From Candidatus Thorarchaeota archaeon (GTDB taxonomy: Archaea > Asgardarchaeota > Thorarchaeia > Thorarchaeales > Thorarchaeaceae): a stretch of 5,658 bases of DNA. The stretch lies in assembly GCA_018238825.1 (NCBI GenBank), contig JABCSP010000161.1, positions 1 to 5,658 of the forward strand. Direction: 5' to 3'. Below are positions 1 to 5,658 of the stretch, piece by piece. Numbering within the stretch: the first letter of the stretch is position 1; each line of letters starts with the position of its first letter. The notes under the pieces are model-generated. The model was not told the DNA's origin, did no database searches, and saw nothing but the letters and a program-made list of their open reading frames with translations. Both the position numbers and the translations under genes were made by a program.

Positions 1-70
1 CACCTTTACATCCACTGGAAAATCACGTATTTTTGACCTTATGCACAATAATATGTCACAATTTGGGAAC

Positions 71-90
71 CAAAAAGAAAAATGAAACAA
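71..90 (-). terminator. Oligo-T terminator behind tRNA-Gln
   Basis: On the minus strand, about 20 bases after the tRNA CCA end, two runs of five T (complement of 72-76 and 78-82) lie in a generally T-rich stretch. Archaeal RNA polymerase is known to terminate at such T tracts without a hairpin. The position just behind a tRNA fits. This is inferred from composition and location only. Confidence 0.5.
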
Positions 91-108
91 ATGTATAAGA
101 GAAAGAGA

Positions 109-185
109 TGGTAGCCCCGCCAGAATTTGAATCTGGGTCTAAGGGACCAGAACCCTCTATGCTGGGCCAACTACACCACGGGGCT
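109..185 (-). tRNA. tRNA-Gln, anticodon CUG, CCA encoded
   Basis: A complete cloverleaf reads on the minus strand. The 7-bp acceptor stem pairs AGCCCCG (185-179) with CGGGGCT (119-113), followed by discriminator A (112) and an encoded CCA (111-109). The T arm is CCAGA / TTCAAAT / TCTGG (136-120). The anticodon stem GAGGG / CCCTT closes a 7-base loop TTCTGGT (152-146), placing anticodon CUG at 150-148, which reads the glutamine codon CAG. The stem has one G-U pair at its base. No intron interrupts the anticodon loop. The tRNA is transcribed away from the creatininase-family gene and is followed by a T-rich terminator. No convincing TATA box was found upstream (plus-strand 205-230), so its promoter is unresolved. 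Confidence 0.95.
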
Positions 186-260
186 ATTGTGCGGTATGAA
201 CCGCGACTGGACACTAGGCAATCGGTTTTTCATCTTTTCGGTTGTAATCCATTCGCCTTG

Positions 261-267
261 TTTATTA
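261..267 (+). promoter_or_regulatory. Possible TATA box of the creatininase-family gene
   Basis: TTTATTA lies about 36 bases before the chosen ATG at 300. An archaeal TATA box about 26 bases upstream of transcription would place the RNA start near 290, giving a leader of about 10 bases that just contains the GAGG ribosome site. No clear BRE is visible. The call rests on spacing and is weak. Confidence 0.3.
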
Positions 268-289
268 GAGACAAAGCTAGACCTCCTGC

Positions 290-293
290 GAGG
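290..293 (+). promoter_or_regulatory. Ribosome binding site deciding the creatininase-family start
   Basis: GAGG sits six bases before ATG 300. It supports this start over the in-frame ATG at 108, which would require the gene to read through the antisense of the whole tRNA. Confidence 0.5.
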
Positions 294-299
294 ATACAA

Positions 300-1034
300 A
301 TGCCATTCTGGTCTGAATTTTCACATAAGAGCTTCCAAAAAGCTGCAGGGAAGACTGAGGTGGTTGTCATGGTGACTGGGGCCATGGAGGCTCATGGAAC
401 CCATCTTCCCTTAGCCACTGATTCATATCTACCAACTTTCCTTGCTGAGAAGGTAGCTGAGAAAACTAATGCTTTGGTTTTACCGACAATACCTTTTGGT
501 GACAGTTGGGATTTCAATAATTTTGAGGGAACCATCTCAATTGCTCCAGAGGTTTTAGTAGATGTCTACAATTCAATCATGAAAGGAGTTTTCAAACAGG
601 GTTTTCAGTATCTAGTCGTATTGAATGGTCATGGTGGAAATATACCAGCCATAACAATGGCGGCTAAAAATGCAACGAAAAGAGGAAACCGTATTGTCAT
701 CATCGTCAATTGGTGGAAGGATCTGGCAGAGAATGCTCGTAAGCTTGTGGAGGAAACCCCGGGTGGCCATGCTGCAGAAGATGAAACCTCAGAGTTGATG
801 CATGTGCACCCAGAATTGGTGGATATGTCAAAAGCAGAATCACATCGAGTAGTAACTAAGTTCAGCATCATCTCAGGGAGTTATAGAGATGAACTTCTAC
901 CATCAGCTATGTATGGTGATCCGCGAAAAGCTACTCCTGAGAAAGGTCGTCTAATTATGGAACAGGCTGAAGAGGAATTGATTGAGTTGATTAATCAACT
1001 ACAACAGGGAAAGCTCCCTCTAGTTCGCGAGTAA
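300..1034 (+). CDS. Creatininase-family metal-dependent amidohydrolase
   Basis: The protein has 244 residues, the usual size for the creatininase superfamily. Members hydrolyse cyclic or linear amides with two bound metals; known examples are creatininase, the riboflavin/F420-pathway formamide hydrolase ArfB, and MftE. Visible motifs are E30-A-H32-G-T-H-L-P-L-A-T-D41, giving the first metal ligands Glu, His and Asp; N109-G-H111-G-G-N, giving a further His; and G-G-H157-A-A-E160-D-E162-T-S, the family's HAGE.ETS signature with Ala replacing Gly. All metal-binding positions appear intact, so the enzyme should be active; it is predicted cytoplasmic, with no signal peptide. ArfB is a plausible archaeal role, but no flavin or F420 gene is nearby, so the substrate is unassigned. 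ATG 300 was chosen because the family motif begins about 30 residues later, GAGG lies upstream, and the longer frame crosses the tRNA. Its TAA touches the stop of the opposing GTPase gene. Confidence 0.9.
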   Translation: MPFWSEFSHKSFQKAAGKTEVVVMVTGAMEAHGTHLPLATDSYLPTFLAEKVAEKTNALVLPTIPFGDSWDFNNFEGTISIAPEVLVDVYNSIMKGVFKQGFQYLVVLNGHGGNIPAITMAAKNATKRGNRIVIIVNWWKDLAENARKLVEETPGGHAAEDETSELMHVHPELVDMSKAESHRVVTKFSIISGSYRDELLPSAMYGDPRKATPEKGRLIMEQAEEELIELINQLQQGKLPLVRE

Positions 1035-1892
1035 TTAAATTCCAACCTTGAAAATTAATGAATCACGTAAAACACGTTGAAACATTCTTAGCAGATTCTT
1101 TCCGTCAGTTGCTATCGTGTCAAAGACTGGATAGCCTTCCAGATCTAACATCTGAACCATATAATCGATAGGGAGTGCGTTAGGTAGGTCTCTCTTGTTG
1201 AGTGAACAAACAATTGGTAGTGTTGCCATTCTATCTGTACCCAATGCAATTCGCAGTTCTTGGATTGATGCTAAGTTCTCATTCATCTGTTCTGGTGTAG
1301 AGTCAGCCATGAATATGATACCATCACAATCACGAAGAACTTTGATTCGGCTACTTGCATGTCTACGCTGTCCTGCTACGGTGAAGACATCAAACACCAT
1401 GTTTTCACTTGCTGTCACAGGGACAAAATCGAAGAATGTGGTCCTACCAAGTTCATCAGATATCTCGACAATCTTACCTTTTGAAAGAGACCTGATGTTA
1501 CCGAATAGCCAACGGAGCGCTGTTGTCTTGCCAGAGAGAGAAGGCCCATAGAAGACTATCTTGATATGGACTCTGCCTTCAGCGTCACGTTTCAAGACCT
1601 TTCCAGGAACAATTTCGGCTGCAGTCTGTGGTGTGATGCTTGCTTGTCGAGCTAGGTCTGCAGTCTTTTCAGGATCAATATCCACCTCATGCGGGATTAC
1701 TGCATGACTCATGGTAAAAGTAACAGGTGTCTTTTCAGCAGCAACTTCAGAAAAAGGACTAGTAGATTTGACTTCTTCTTCAGCTATGGTTTCTGGTTCA
1801 ACCTCGGGAATACTAGTATCAACTGATTCTGTACCAGCTGATGGTTCTTCCTCCGGTTTCTTCTTTGACCGGCCGAGTAACCTCCTGAACAC
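1035..1892 (-). CDS. MglA-like small GTPase with a long N-terminal tail
   Basis: The C-terminal 180 residues form a Ras-superfamily G domain of the MglA type. Numbered from GTG 1892 (285 residues), the P-loop is G116-P-S-L-S-G-K122-T-T; the switch I region G149-R-T-T-F-F-D-F-V-P closely resembles MglA; switch II is T171-V-A-G-Q175, where MglA has TVPGQ and Ras has DxxGQ; and N232-K-R-D-L-P is the guanine-specificity motif in MglA form. Ahead of it lies a tail of about 105 residues: a basic, amphipathic start (FRRLLGRSKKK), then an acidic Pro/Ser/Thr/Glu-rich linker to about residue 60. The tail could be a membrane or partner anchor; that is inference. No roadblock/MglB-type partner is visible. 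The frame is open to a TTG at 1910 (291 residues). I prefer GTG 1892 because GGAGAG at 1908-1903 then serves as ribosome site, but the start is uncertain. MglA is a bacterial polarity switch; related GTPases are abundant in Asgard archaea. The cellular role here is unknown. Confidence 0.88.
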   Translation of the reverse strand: MFRRLLGRSKKKPEEEPSAGTESVDTSIPEVEPETIAEEEVKSTSPFSEVAAEKTPVTFTMSHAVIPHEVDIDPEKTADLARQASITPQTAAEIVPGKVLKRDAEGRVHIKIVFYGPSLSGKTTALRWLFGNIRSLSKGKIVEISDELGRTTFFDFVPVTASENMVFDVFTVAGQRRHASSRIKVLRDCDGIIFMADSTPEQMNENLASIQELRIALGTDRMATLPIVCSLNKRDLPNALPIDYMVQMLDLEGYPVFDTIATDGKNLLRMFQRVLRDSLIFKVGI

Positions 1893-1902
1893 GGATAAAA
1901 CG

Positions 1903-1908
1903 CTCTCC
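1903..1908 (-). promoter_or_regulatory. Ribosome binding site for the GTPase GTG start
   Basis: GGAGAG on the minus strand lies 10 bases before GTG 1892. It overlaps the alternative TTG start (1910-1908), which itself has no ribosome site upstream. This favours the shorter protein, although the spacing is somewhat long. Confidence 0.4.
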
Positions 1909-1933
1909 AAGCTGTACGAATGCGATACTAGTC

Positions 1934-1954
1934 TTAAATCTTCGCTAGATTTAA
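1934..1954. promoter_or_regulatory. Divergent promoter with symmetric TATA-like dyad
   Basis: TTAAATC (1934-1940) and GATTTAA (1948-1954) form a perfect 7+7 inverted repeat around the 7-base spacer TTCGCTA, between the GTPase (leftward) and the PLP enzyme (rightward). Read on its own strand, each arm gives a TATA-like TTTAA. Using the usual archaeal TATA-to-RNA-start distance of about 26-28 bases, the arms predict starts near 1910 (leftward) and 1978 (rightward), both just ahead of the genes. It could equally be a repressor operator. A competing rightward box, CTTTATCT near 1965-1972, would predict an RNA start close to ATG 2000. Confidence 0.45.
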
Positions 1955-1999
1955 TCCGCAGAGAACTTTATCTGTAACTTGACACAATTTCGTGTTGCA

Positions 2000-3124
2000 A
2001 TGACCGATTTAATCGACCATGAACTCCTTTTGGAGATGTGGCCTACTCTAAAGGACATGACATATCTCAACAATGCTGCAACGGGTATTCCACCTATTGC
2101 AACAATCAATGCCATGAAAAATTACCTGGATAATAGGATAAAAGCAACTGGTACATTCCAAGAAACCCTCGAGAACCTCAAAGCACTTAGAACTCACCTA
2201 GCTCAACTGCTTGGAGGAGAATACAGTCAATACGCGTTGGTACCAAGCACCAGTTCAGGAGTAAATTCATTTGCACACAGCATAAAGTACCCAGAGGGGT
2301 CCAACATTGTTCTGTGTGATCTTGAATTTCCTGCCAATTATGTTCCTTGGCAAAATGTGAATAAATTGTATGGTCCAGAATTAAGAGTGGTAAAATCGGT
2401 TGATGGTAGAGTCCCAATTGAGAGATTTGCTGAAGCAATTGATGAGAACACAAGAGTGGTTGCTATTAGTCAAATTCAGTTTGGAACTGGATTTAGGGTG
2501 GATTTGGGAGCTCTTGAAAAAATAACTCATGACAACGGTGCATATTTGTCAGTCGACATAATTCAAGCTGCAGGATGTTTCGAAACGGACTTAGTAGATT
2601 TGAAGGTAGATTTCGCAACAGGGCAAGCAGCAAAATGGATGCTCGGGCCAATAGGGGCAGGATATGTTTACGTTAGGAAATCTATCATGGATAAAATACA
2701 CCCAAGGTTTCTTGGATGGTGGGGTGTTGAGAAACTCACAGAGTTTGGATACTTTGATAGAGAACCTCTTGCTGATGCAAGGATGTTCCAAGTCGGTTCC
2801 CCTGCAATGGTTGCATATGTTGGGCTGCTAGAGTCACTGAGGGTCCTATTACAAATTCCAAGTAAGAATCGGGAACGTGCAGCACTGGCAACAGCAGACC
2901 ATCTGCGAAAGAGATTGACTGAGCTTGATATTCCCTACTATGACTTTGGACCAAACAATAACTCTGCAACAGTTTCATGTAAGCCTCCTAACGTAGAAAA
3001 ATTAAATGAGGAACTGGCCAAGAACAAGATTCACTGTTCAGTACGAAATGGAAGACTAAGAGTGTCACCTCACTTCTATAATTCTACTGAAGAAATTGAT
3101 AGACTAGTGGAGTACTTTGGGTGA
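2000..3124 (+). CDS. Class-V aminotransferase-fold PLP-dependent enzyme
   Basis: The 374-residue protein has the layout of the class-V group (cysteine desulfurase, isopenicillin-N epimerase, kynureninase-like). Numbered from ATG 2000: Y22-L-N-N-A-A-T-G at the substrate end; P82-S-T-S-S-G, the cofactor-phosphate loop; V185-D186-I-I-Q189-A-A-G, with the Asp that pairs with the PLP pyridine nitrogen; Q209-A-A-K212-W-M-L-G-P, with the Schiff-base lysine; and L353-R354-V-S-P-H-F-Y-N, with the arginine expected to hold the substrate carboxylate. The His that usually precedes the lysine is Ala. The SufS-type catalytic Cys loop (RxGxHC) is not seen, so cysteine desulfurase activity is doubtful; the substrate is unknown. 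The frame extends to TTG 1979 (381 residues); ATG 2000 is preferred as the stronger codon, though neither has a ribosome site, so the mRNA may be nearly leaderless. The gene runs directly into the hydrolase, indicating an operon. Confidence 0.87.
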   Translation: MTDLIDHELLLEMWPTLKDMTYLNNAATGIPPIATINAMKNYLDNRIKATGTFQETLENLKALRTHLAQLLGGEYSQYALVPSTSSGVNSFAHSIKYPEGSNIVLCDLEFPANYVPWQNVNKLYGPELRVVKSVDGRVPIERFAEAIDENTRVVAISQIQFGTGFRVDLGALEKITHDNGAYLSVDIIQAAGCFETDLVDLKVDFATGQAAKWMLGPIGAGYVYVRKSIMDKIHPRFLGWWGVEKLTEFGYFDREPLADARMFQVGSPAMVAYVGLLESLRVLLQIPSKNRERAALATADHLRKRLTELDIPYYDFGPNNNSATVSCKPPNVEKLNEELAKNKIHCSVRNGRLRVSPHFYNSTEEIDRLVEYFG

Positions 3125-3125
3125 T
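3119..3125 (+). promoter_or_regulatory. Ribosome binding site for the MBL-fold gene, overlapping the upstream stop
   Basis: GGGTGAT spans the TGA stop of the PLP enzyme (3122-3124) and lies four bases before ATG 3130. It matches the archaeal anti-Shine-Dalgarno complement (GGTGAT). A second candidate, GGAG at 3109-3112, lies eight bases before an in-frame GTG at 3121. Either arrangement implies coupling to the upstream gene. Confidence 0.5.
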
Positions 3126-3129
3126 ATAT

Positions 3130-3810
3130 ATGTTTGATAAAATTGCAGACTCGATTTATTTTCTTGTGAGCCGATCCATGGATTCGAATATTACATTCAT
3201 TAAATCTGGAGACCATCACATCTTAGTTGATACTGGAACAGGAATGAATTATGCAGCACTCGACAAATATCTTCAGAATATTGGTTCCTCGCACTCATCA
3301 ATTACAGATATTGTTTTGACCCATAGCCACATTGATCATATTGGTGGAGTCATTCCGCTAGTTGAATCAGGGAGTCCAAAGATTCATCTACATAAAGCAG
3401 AAGCAGAACCAATCAATAATGGTAACATGAACCAGACCTTAGCAGATACGTTTGGAGCAGATTTACCACCGCTGAATATTGAAGGTATTCTTGAGGAGGG
3501 AACAATTCTGGATTTTGGTGAGATTAAGATGAAAGTGTATCACACTCCAGGACATTCCTTAGGTAGTATCTGTCTAATGATACTGGATACTGGAATCCTC
3601 ATCACGGGTGACACTCTATTTCCAGGCGGTAGCTTTGGGAGAACAGACTTTCCGGGTGGAGATGATCGAGCCCTAGTAAGTTCTCTCAAAAGGATATCAG
3701 AAATGACATTTGAGGTGGGGCTTCCAGGTCACATGCATGCTATGACATCCAATGTAAAGCGCTCTGCACTCGCGTCATATCAAATGGCTAAATCGATGTT
3801 CAGGATGTAG
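3130..3810 (+). CDS. Metallo-beta-lactamase-fold hydrolase, glyoxalase II-like
   Basis: The 226-residue protein carries the complete metal site of the fold: T64-H65-S-H67-I-D69-H70-I-G-G (HxHxDH), H138-T-P-G-H142-S, T159-G-D161-T-L-F-P-G-G, and L198-P-G-H201. The segment after D161 (SFGRTDFPGGD) is typical of the glyoxalase II / hydroxyacylglutathione-hydrolase-like group, whose members usually cleave thioesters or related esters. It lacks the separate C-terminal domain of classical glyoxalase II, as many small prokaryotic members do, so the substrate is open. It looks soluble and cytoplasmic. ATG 3130 has GGTGAT just upstream; a GTG at 3121 would add three residues and overlap the previous gene by four bases (GTGA). 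The close junction suggests it acts with the PLP enzyme, perhaps on its product, but that is inference. Its end overlaps the convergent panE by 11 bases. Confidence 0.9.
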   Translation: MFDKIADSIYFLVSRSMDSNITFIKSGDHHILVDTGTGMNYAALDKYLQNIGSSHSSITDIVLTHSHIDHIGGVIPLVESGSPKIHLHKAEAEPINNGNMNQTLADTFGADLPPLNIEGILEEGTILDFGEIKMKVYHTPGHSLGSICLMILDTGILITGDTLFPGGSFGRTDFPGGDDRALVSSLKRISEMTFEVGLPGHMHAMTSNVKRSALASYQMAKSMFRM

Positions 3811-4789
3811 TGACCGAATCAACCAATTCCTTAACTTCAAGAGGTTTGATATCAACCATCACTTCAGAGTCCTCTAAATACTTGGACTCTATTGCCTTGA
3901 TAAGAGCATAAACGGATTCGTTAGAGGGAGTTTCAATTCCAAGTTCCTTGCCAAGTCGAATAACTTCACCAGTTATAGAATCAATCTCAGTTTTCTTTCC
4001 AGCTTGAATATCTTGAAGCATTGAGTTGATGTTATCTCCTGTAGCTTTTGCAGTTCCCAAGGCATATCGAACAGGATCATCAGTGGTTAGTTCTATTCCA
4101 AGCGCCTTCACAATTTTTACTGCTTCCTCTACAAGTTGTATAACGAGACCTCTGAGTTGCGGATTCTTGTAGACCTCACCATTTGTGAAACCAGTCAATG
4201 CACCAACGGGGTTAATCCCACAATTAACAAGTGTCTTTGTCCAAACCACACCCTCGATGTTCTTACTAGCACTAACCTCAAATCCACACTTTCTGAGCAT
4301 GTCAGTCATTTTCATAACATAATCATAATTTTCAGGATACCTTGAACCCAGCTCCGTGAGACCGCAACCAGTTGCAGTAACAATACCAGGCTCAGTCCTG
4401 AGAGCTCCCATGCAAGTAGTAGCTCTGAGAACCTTGGTTGTGTGAAGCTCCTCTGCAACGCGTTCTTCTGTCCCAAGACCATTCTGAATCAGCATAACAT
4501 AAGCGCCCCTGTCAATCAGGTGCTTGGCAGTTTTAATAGCAGGAATTGTATCGTACGTTTTTGTAGTCAGAAGAATCAAGTCTGCATCTTCAATTTCAGT
4601 TGCAGACTCAACTGCATCAAGATGGAACGTGTGCTCACCCATTATGCCACGAATCTGTAAACCCTTGGAGTGAATGGCTGCAACATGAGGATTACGTCCA
4701 ACAAGAATCACCTCATTGTCATTCACTGTGCTTAGAAACGCACCGTAAAGACTTCCAATGGTTCCAGATCCCAAAACGACTATTTTCAT
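3800..4789 (-). CDS. panE: 2-dehydropantoate 2-reductase (ketopantoate reductase)
   Basis: This enzyme reduces 2-dehydropantoate to pantoate with NAD(P)H in the cytoplasm, an early step toward CoA. The 329-residue protein is slightly longer than the usual 300 or so. It shows the N-terminal Rossmann motif G7-S-G9-T-I-G12; T76-K77, the cofactor-contact lysine; Q102-N103-G-L-G; W183-T-K185-T-L-V-N189-C-G-I-N193-P, with the catalytic Lys (equivalent to E. coli K176) and substrate-binding Asn residues; and the C-terminal S256-M-L-Q-D-I and T267-E268-I-D, matching the family's acid residue (E. coli E256). All key residues are present. The gene follows PPS directly: the PPS stop and this ATG share one base (TAATG), with AGGAG 10 bases upstream inside PPS. 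The neighbouring CoA gene makes the ketopantoate assignment safer than for a lone PanE/ApbA homologue. The last 11 bases overlap the convergent hydrolase gene. Confidence 0.95.
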   Translation of the reverse strand: MKIVVLGSGTIGSLYGAFLSTVNDNEVILVGRNPHVAAIHSKGLQIRGIMGEHTFHLDAVESATEIEDADLILLTTKTYDTIPAIKTAKHLIDRGAYVMLIQNGLGTEERVAEELHTTKVLRATTCMGALRTEPGIVTATGCGLTELGSRYPENYDYVMKMTDMLRKCGFEVSASKNIEGVVWTKTLVNCGINPVGALTGFTNGEVYKNPQLRGLVIQLVEEAVKIVKALGIELTTDDPVRYALGTAKATGDNINSMLQDIQAGKKTEIDSITGEVIRLGKELGIETPSNESVYALIKAIESKYLEDSEVMVDIKPLEVKELVDSVTTS

Positions 4790-5619
4790 TATTCATTTGC
4801 TCCTGGCTGTATCTTCTGACGACGAGCTCCAATATCTTTTGATAGATATCCCAATCGAGTTCTCATCAGTTCCATCGAATCAACTAGATTCTTTTCATTG
4901 TCAAAGGTTTCCACCATCTTCAGTAGTTCCTCGGGTGGAGTGCCTTTCAGTTCTCGGGCATATTCAACCATCAATGGTAAACATCGAATTATATTGTCAA
5001 CAATTGTGATATCAGAATATAATGCGGTCCGACTCACCGGGTTCAAATCAATAGTAATAACATATTTGCCTATGGACTTGAGTGCTTCAGTTCGGTCACC
5101 ATCTTCTAATGGAACAAGAACAACATCAGCCGAAAAAATTCCCCGAGGATCAACTATTCTTCTATTAGAACTTATATTGGGTAAAGATGTTGGTTCTACA
5201 TCTCCTAAACCTAATATTTTTTTTGCTCCAGCCTTCTTCAAAATGGAAGTAATTGCTTCAATTCTTCCAGGAGCTTGATAAAAAATATTTATCTCAATAT
5301 CTGCATCTAGAACCTCCGCTAACTCTACAATAGATTCTGGAACTAAAGCGGCAACATTTCCGTTAATACTGAAAACTGGGTGTTTAGCAAGCAAAAGAGA
5401 AGCGATCGCAGCTTCCATAGCTTTTTCTGATGGAGGAATCGTTTTTTCTCCTAAGAGATAATCAAAAGCTTCTCCACGTCCATGAGCGCATAATCCCGAA
5501 GGTGTCACAACTTTTTCAAACATAAGATCTACAAGCTTGTGGCGATAGTGTAGGCTTTCAGCTCTTGGATGATCATTTGGAACATTTGGTGTTCCTAGAT
5601 TTTTATTTTTCTTGCTCAA
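4789..5619 (-). CDS. 4-phosphopantoate--beta-alanine ligase (phosphopantothenate synthetase, PPS)
   Basis: This archaeal enzyme joins 4-phosphopantoate and beta-alanine with ATP to give 4'-phosphopantothenate. With pantoate kinase it replaces the bacterial PanC/CoaA route. The 276-residue protein matches the family from near its start: H17-P-R-A-E-S-L; A45-H-G-R-G-E-A-F-D-Y-L-L-G-E58; then N-G-N-V-A-A-L-V-P-E, the conserved block L-V-P-L-E-D-G-D-R-T-E-A-L, I-D-L-N-P-V-S-R-T-A, and I-T-I-V-D-N-I. No truncation or missing block is seen. The start is TTG (5619-5617), the first start codon after an in-frame stop at 5623-5625, with AGGTG six bases upstream; the next Met (residue 33) would remove conserved sequence, so TTG is well supported. 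It is the first visible gene of a minus-strand operon with panE. Pantoate kinase is not in the window and may lie elsewhere. Confidence 0.96.
   Translation of the reverse strand: MSKKNKNLGTPNVPNDHPRAESLHYRHKLVDLMFEKVVTPSGLCAHGRGEAFDYLLGEKTIPPSEKAMEAAIASLLLAKHPVFSINGNVAALVPESIVELAEVLDADIEINIFYQAPGRIEAITSILKKAGAKKILGLGDVEPTSLPNISSNRRIVDPRGIFSADVVLVPLEDGDRTEALKSIGKYVITIDLNPVSRTALYSDITIVDNIIRCLPLMVEYARELKGTPPEELLKMVETFDNEKNLVDSMELMRTRLGYLSKDIGARRQKIQPGANE
4800..4804 (-). promoter_or_regulatory. Ribosome binding site for panE inside the PPS gene
   Basis: AGGAG on the minus strand lies within the last codons of PPS, 10 bases before the panE ATG. Together with the TAATG junction it supports re-initiation by ribosomes that finish PPS. 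Confidence 0.5.
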
Positions 5620-5625
5620 AATTCA

Positions 5626-5630
5626 CACCT
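5626..5630 (-). promoter_or_regulatory. Ribosome binding site deciding the PPS TTG start
   Basis: AGGTG on the minus strand, complementary to the archaeal 16S 3' end, lies six bases before the TTG start of PPS. It is the main evidence that the weak codon is used. The AT-rich bases up to the window edge (5633-5658) may hold the promoter, but no box can be fixed. Confidence 0.6.
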
Positions 5631-5658
5631 AATGGAAATAAAATGAAAAAGTTGAAAA

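Noticed and set aside
1..85. Frame open from the left edge to TGA 83-85, possibly the tail of an upstream gene
   Set aside because: Only 27 codons with no recognisable motif; it cannot be told from chance in AT-rich sequence.
108..299. In-frame extension of the creatininase-family gene back to ATG 108, adding 64 residues
   Set aside because: It would translate the antisense of the entire tRNA-Gln, and the extra residues resemble no part of the family. ATG 300 has its own ribosome site.
1195..1551. Long plus-strand open frame of 118 codons inside the GTPase gene
   Set aside because: It is antisense to the G domain, where minus-strand motifs are strong; no protein-like features of its own.
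2000..3124. Naming the PLP enzyme a cysteine desulfurase (SufS/NifS)
   Set aside because: The catalytic Cys loop is not visible and the residue before the Schiff-base Lys is atypical, so only the class-V fold is supported.
4898..5278. Plus-strand open frame of 126 codons inside PPS
   Set aside because: Antisense shadow of conserved PPS blocks; no supporting start signal or motif.
1..5658. CRISPR array, transposon ends, phage or defence genes
   Set aside because: No spaced direct repeats, transposase, integrase or nuclease motifs were seen on either strand; all long frames are explained by metabolic genes and the GTPase.

Overview
The window looks archaeal. The strongest sign is the gene at 4789-5619 (minus), a clear 4-phosphopantoate--beta-alanine ligase (PPS), an enzyme of the archaeal branch of CoA synthesis. 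Supporting signs are Shine-Dalgarno sites of the GGTGAT / AGGTG / GGAG type close to starts, TTG and GTG starts, TATA-like boxes about 27 bases from starts, oligo-T termination after a tRNA, and very tight gene packing. An MglA-like Ras-superfamily GTPase with a long N-terminal tail would fit an Asgard-type archaeon (for example a Thorarchaeota relative), but this lineage guess is inference only. Base composition is moderate to AT-rich by eye.

Layout from left to right: a tRNA-Gln(CUG) with encoded CCA on the minus strand, followed by a T-rich terminator at the left edge; a creatininase-family metal amidohydrolase (plus) that meets an MglA-like GTPase (minus) stop to stop with no base between them; a short divergent promoter region with a perfect 7+7 dyad; a two-gene plus-strand operon of a class-V PLP-dependent enzyme and a metallo-beta-lactamase-fold hydrolase; then a minus-strand operon, PPS followed by ketopantoate reductase (panE), whose 3' end overlaps the hydrolase by 11 bases.

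The PPS-panE pair is a coherent CoA module. PanE makes pantoate; a pantoate kinase, not in this window, would phosphorylate it; PPS then joins 4-phosphopantoate to beta-alanine. The stop of PPS and start of panE overlap as TAATG, which suggests coupled translation. The PLP enzyme and the hydrolase are also probably translated together, but their substrates cannot be read from the sequence. The creatininase-family protein and the GTPase have clear folds and active sites but no assignable substrate or partner here.

I see no CRISPR array, insertion sequence, prophage, attachment site or toxin-antitoxin pair. This is ordinary-looking chromosomal sequence. The items most worth a second look are the tailed GTPase, the PLP enzyme-hydrolase pair, and the symmetric divergent promoter.
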